Below, piece after piece: positions 62,305 through 64,000 of a stretch of 64,000 nucleotides of DNA. The stretch is from Rhodococcus opacus B4 (lineage in GTDB: Bacteria > Actinomycetota > Actinomycetes > Mycobacteriales > Mycobacteriaceae): NCBI RefSeq assembly GCF_000010805.1, contig NC_012522.1, forward strand, positions 5,890,001-5,954,000, read 5' to 3'. How positions within the stretch are numbered: the first letter of the stretch is position 1; each line of letters starts with the position of its first letter. The notes beneath the pieces are model-generated. The model searched no databases and had not been told where the DNA came from. It worked only from the letters and a program-made list of their open reading frames with translations. A program made the translations under genes and the position numbers.

Positions 62305-62306
62305 GC

Positions 62307-63032
62307 TCACCTCTCCAGGAGTTCGGCCAGGTCGTTCACCACCACGTCGGCGCCGTGCTCACGAAGCGCGTCGGCCTGATCGCCCCGGTTCACCCCGACG
62401 ACGTAACCGAATTCCCCTGCCCGCCCCGATTCCACACCGGACAGGGCGTCCTCGAACACGGCGGCCTGGTCGGGGTGCACGTTGAGTGCGCGGGCGGCCG
62501 CGAGATACGAATCCGGTGCCGGTTTACCGCGGAGACCCTGCTCCCGGATCACCAGTCCGTCGATGCGGACGTGGACGTAGCGGCTGAGGTCGGCGGAGTC
62601 GAGTACGGCCTTCCCGTTCGCGGACGAGGTGACCACGGCGATCTTCAGGCCTGCGTCGTAGGCCGCGCTGATGTAGCGAACCGAGCCGGGGTAGGGGCTG
62701 GGGCCCTCCTCGTCGATGACCTTCAGCAGCAGCCGGTTCTTGCTGTTCCCGACGCCGTTCACGGTCTCGGCGCCGGGCGGATCGTCCGGCGACCCCTCCG
62801 GCAACGTGATGCTGCGGGAGGTGAGGAAGGTCCGGACCCCGTCGGCGCGGGGGCGTCCGTCGACGTAGTCGTAGTAGTCCTGGTCGGTGAACGGGTGGAA
62901 ATTCGCGCCCTCCCGATGCTTCAGGAACTCGTCGAATGTGCGTTTCCACGCCTTCCGGTGCAGTACCGCCGTTGCCGTGAGTACACCGTCGAGATCGAAC
63001 AAGCAGGCCGAGATCGCATCAGGCAGTCCCAT
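62307..63032 (-). CDS. HAD-superfamily beta-phosphoglucomutase
   Basis: 241 residues from the ATG at 63032 after GGGAAGGTG; the frame is open further upstream without family features. CLFDLDGVLTATAVLHRKAW gives the nucleophile and acid Asp pair, VVTSSANGKAVLDSA motif II, GKPAPDSYLAAARAL motif III and FEDALSGVESGRAGEFG motif IV. It converts beta-glucose 1-phosphate to glucose 6-phosphate, completing the GH65 reaction. Translationally linked to the GH65 gene. Confidence 0.92.
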   Translation of the reverse strand: MGLPDAISACLFDLDGVLTATAVLHRKAWKRTFDEFLKHREGANFHPFTDQDYYDYVDGRPRADGVRTFLTSRSITLPEGSPDDPPGAETVNGVGNSKNRLLLKVIDEEGPSPYPGSVRYISAAYDAGLKIAVVTSSANGKAVLDSADLSRYVHVRIDGLVIREQGLRGKPAPDSYLAAARALNVHPDQAAVFEDALSGVESGRAGEFGYVVGVNRGDQADALREHGADVVVNDLAELLER

Positions 63033-63177
63033 CACCTTCCCGACGGTACCGCCGTCGACCGCCGTTGTGCTGAGGCGCGCGCAAATCCTGCACCCGATCG
63101 ACCGGCACGAGGTCGTTGACTTCGAGTCGGCAACGGCCGAATACTGAGAGTTCCAACCGACTGTTGCGGAGTGCACC

Positions 63178-63714
63178 GTGAACGTGGAGGAACCGGTCCC
63201 GTCGGACCACGTGAGATCCCTCGCTGTTCGGTCGATCGAGATCATGGCGAACGGAAGCCGCGCCGATTTCGATGCCGTCGTCCACCCGGGCGCATTCAAC
63301 CGGGAGAGTGCGACCGAACCCCCGCGGACGCGCGGACGCGGACCCGACGCGTTCTACGCCACCGCCGTATGGCTGCGCACCGCCTTCTCGGAGTTGCGGT
63401 TCGACATCGAGGACGTCGTCGTCGAGGGCGATCTGGCCGTCGTCTACACGATCATGAAGGGCAGGCACGTCGGGCCCTTCGTCGTCTACGACGAGCGCGG
63501 ATCCATCGACCAGGTCTTCGCGCCCACCGGGCGGGTGCTCGCGGTCAAGCAGTCGCACTGGCTGCGCGTCGAAGACGGCCGCGTCGTCGAGCACTGGGCG
63601 ACCCGGGACGACCTCGGTCAGGCAGTCCAGCTGGGCTGGGTGCCGCCTACCCCGCTGTCGCTGGTACGCAACGCCTGGGCCAAGCGGGCAGCGCGCAGGA
63701 ACGCGCCGCGCTGA
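63178..63714 (+). CDS. SnoaL-like (NTF2-fold) protein
   Basis: 178 residues from a GTG. SIEIMANGSRADFDAVVHPG, FYATAVWLRTAFSELRFDIE and the SHWLRVEDGRVVEHWATRDD ending are typical of SnoaL-like polyketide cyclase/ester cyclase-type proteins. Such domains act on small molecules or are carrier-free binding folds; the substrate is unknown. It is followed after 3 bp by a glycosyltransferase, suggesting a shared operon. Confidence 0.85.
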   Translation: MNVEEPVPSDHVRSLAVRSIEIMANGSRADFDAVVHPGAFNRESATEPPRTRGRGPDAFYATAVWLRTAFSELRFDIEDVVVEGDLAVVYTIMKGRHVGPFVVYDERGSIDQVFAPTGRVLAVKQSHWLRVEDGRVVEHWATRDDLGQAVQLGWVPPTPLSLVRNAWAKRAARRNAPR

Positions 63715-63717
63715 TCG

Positions 63718-64000
63718 ATGGCACGCATCCTGTTCGTCACGTGGGACGGCGGCGGCAACGTGCCGCCCGCACTCGGCATCGCGGCGGAGGCGCGCAACCG
63801 CGGTCATCAGGTCCGATTCCTCGGGCACGCCCAGCAGCGCGGGCGGATCGAAGGACACGGTTTCCGGTTCACGCCGTACACCCACGCACGACCCTGGCAG
63901 TCGACGACCAGGCATCCCGGTATCGCGGGCGTGTACCAATCGCTCGCGGTCTTCACCGATAACGGGCCCGGAATCGATCTACTCGACACCGTCGCGCGGG
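63718..64000 (+). CDS. MGT/GT1-like glycosyltransferase, cut by window edge
   Basis: About 94 residues are visible from the ATG at 63718. The N-terminus ARILFVTWDGGGNVPPALGI, then AAEARNRGHQVRFLGH and GFRFTPYTHA match the acceptor half of UDP-glycosyltransferases that modify small hydrophobic molecules (macrolide, sterol or flavonoid type). The donor-binding half lies outside the window. Confidence 0.8.
   Translation, partial: MARILFVTWDGGGNVPPALGIAAEARNRGHQVRFLGHAQQRGRIEGHGFRFTPYTHARPWQSTTRHPGIAGVYQSLAVFTDNGPGIDLLDTVAR

Noticed and set aside
1..64000. CRISPR array or rRNA genes
   Set aside because: No regularly spaced repeats of the right length and no rRNA sequence were seen.

Overview
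The window reads as chromosomal DNA of a mycolate-type actinobacterium close to Rhodococcus/Nocardia. It is very GC-rich. It carries a PknK-type kinase, a conservon (Cvn) signalling operon, a wax ester synthase/diacylglycerol acyltransferase, a GTG-started dcd and many ATGA/GTGA-overlapping genes. These assignments rest on reading the sequence and on remembered family motifs; no search was run.

Layout. 1-8.6 kb: a truncated ferredoxin-reductase-like gene, a small membrane protein, pknK and a cvnA-cvnB-cvnD operon without a cvnC (DUF742) gene. 9-11.7 kb: a decayed patch with an excisionase-type antitoxin fused to a doubly broken PIN toxin, followed by a transposase remnant. 11,925-23,907: a 12 kb integrated element bounded by a perfect 45 bp repeat and inserted into the 3' part of a tRNA-Gly(CCC) gene, which stays intact at the right end. 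Its genes are a phage-type major capsid protein, a small basic protein, small DNA-binding and Cys-rich proteins, a primase-polymerase/ATPase, an iteron cluster, an HGG-motif zinc protein, a serine recombinase, a tyrosine integrase, three unknown cargo genes (two of them paralogues) and a lipoprotein near each end. No tail, portal, large terminase or lysis gene is seen, so it looks like a phage satellite.

24-26.2 kb: a divergent MpaB-type oxygenase/TetR pair around a perfect 16 bp palindrome, then dcd. 26.3-33.9 kb: the most striking locus, a tight four-gene operon coding for an LCAT-like hydrolase, a CHAT protease fused to an NTPase and a degenerate subtilisin domain, a trypsin-like protease fused to a DNA/RNA non-specific nuclease, and an M43-type metalloprotease. 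All four lack signal peptides. I infer an intracellular proteolysis/nuclease conflict (immunity or cell-suicide) system.

34-50 kb: a secreted protein, a dipeptide/oligopeptide ABC transporter operon, a hydrolase, a Rdx/SelW-like protein, a WS/DGAT, a SigG-like sigma factor facing a VOC protein, ArsR-SRPBCC and MarR-MFS-GtrA operons, and remnants of a glutamine amidotransferase and a PhoX-type gene. 49.8-51.2 kb: a metal-type ArsR regulator, apparently leaderless with its operator over the start codon, overlapping a CDF cation exporter. 51.2-64 kb: a rhodanese, then an exopolysaccharide locus resembling cellulose synthesis (BcsB-like protein, membrane protein, processive GT2, membrane glycosyltransferase) beside a divergent GH5-like lipoprotein. 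It is followed by a GH65 phosphorylase/beta-phosphoglucomutase pair, a SnoaL-like protein and a glycosyltransferase cut by the window edge.
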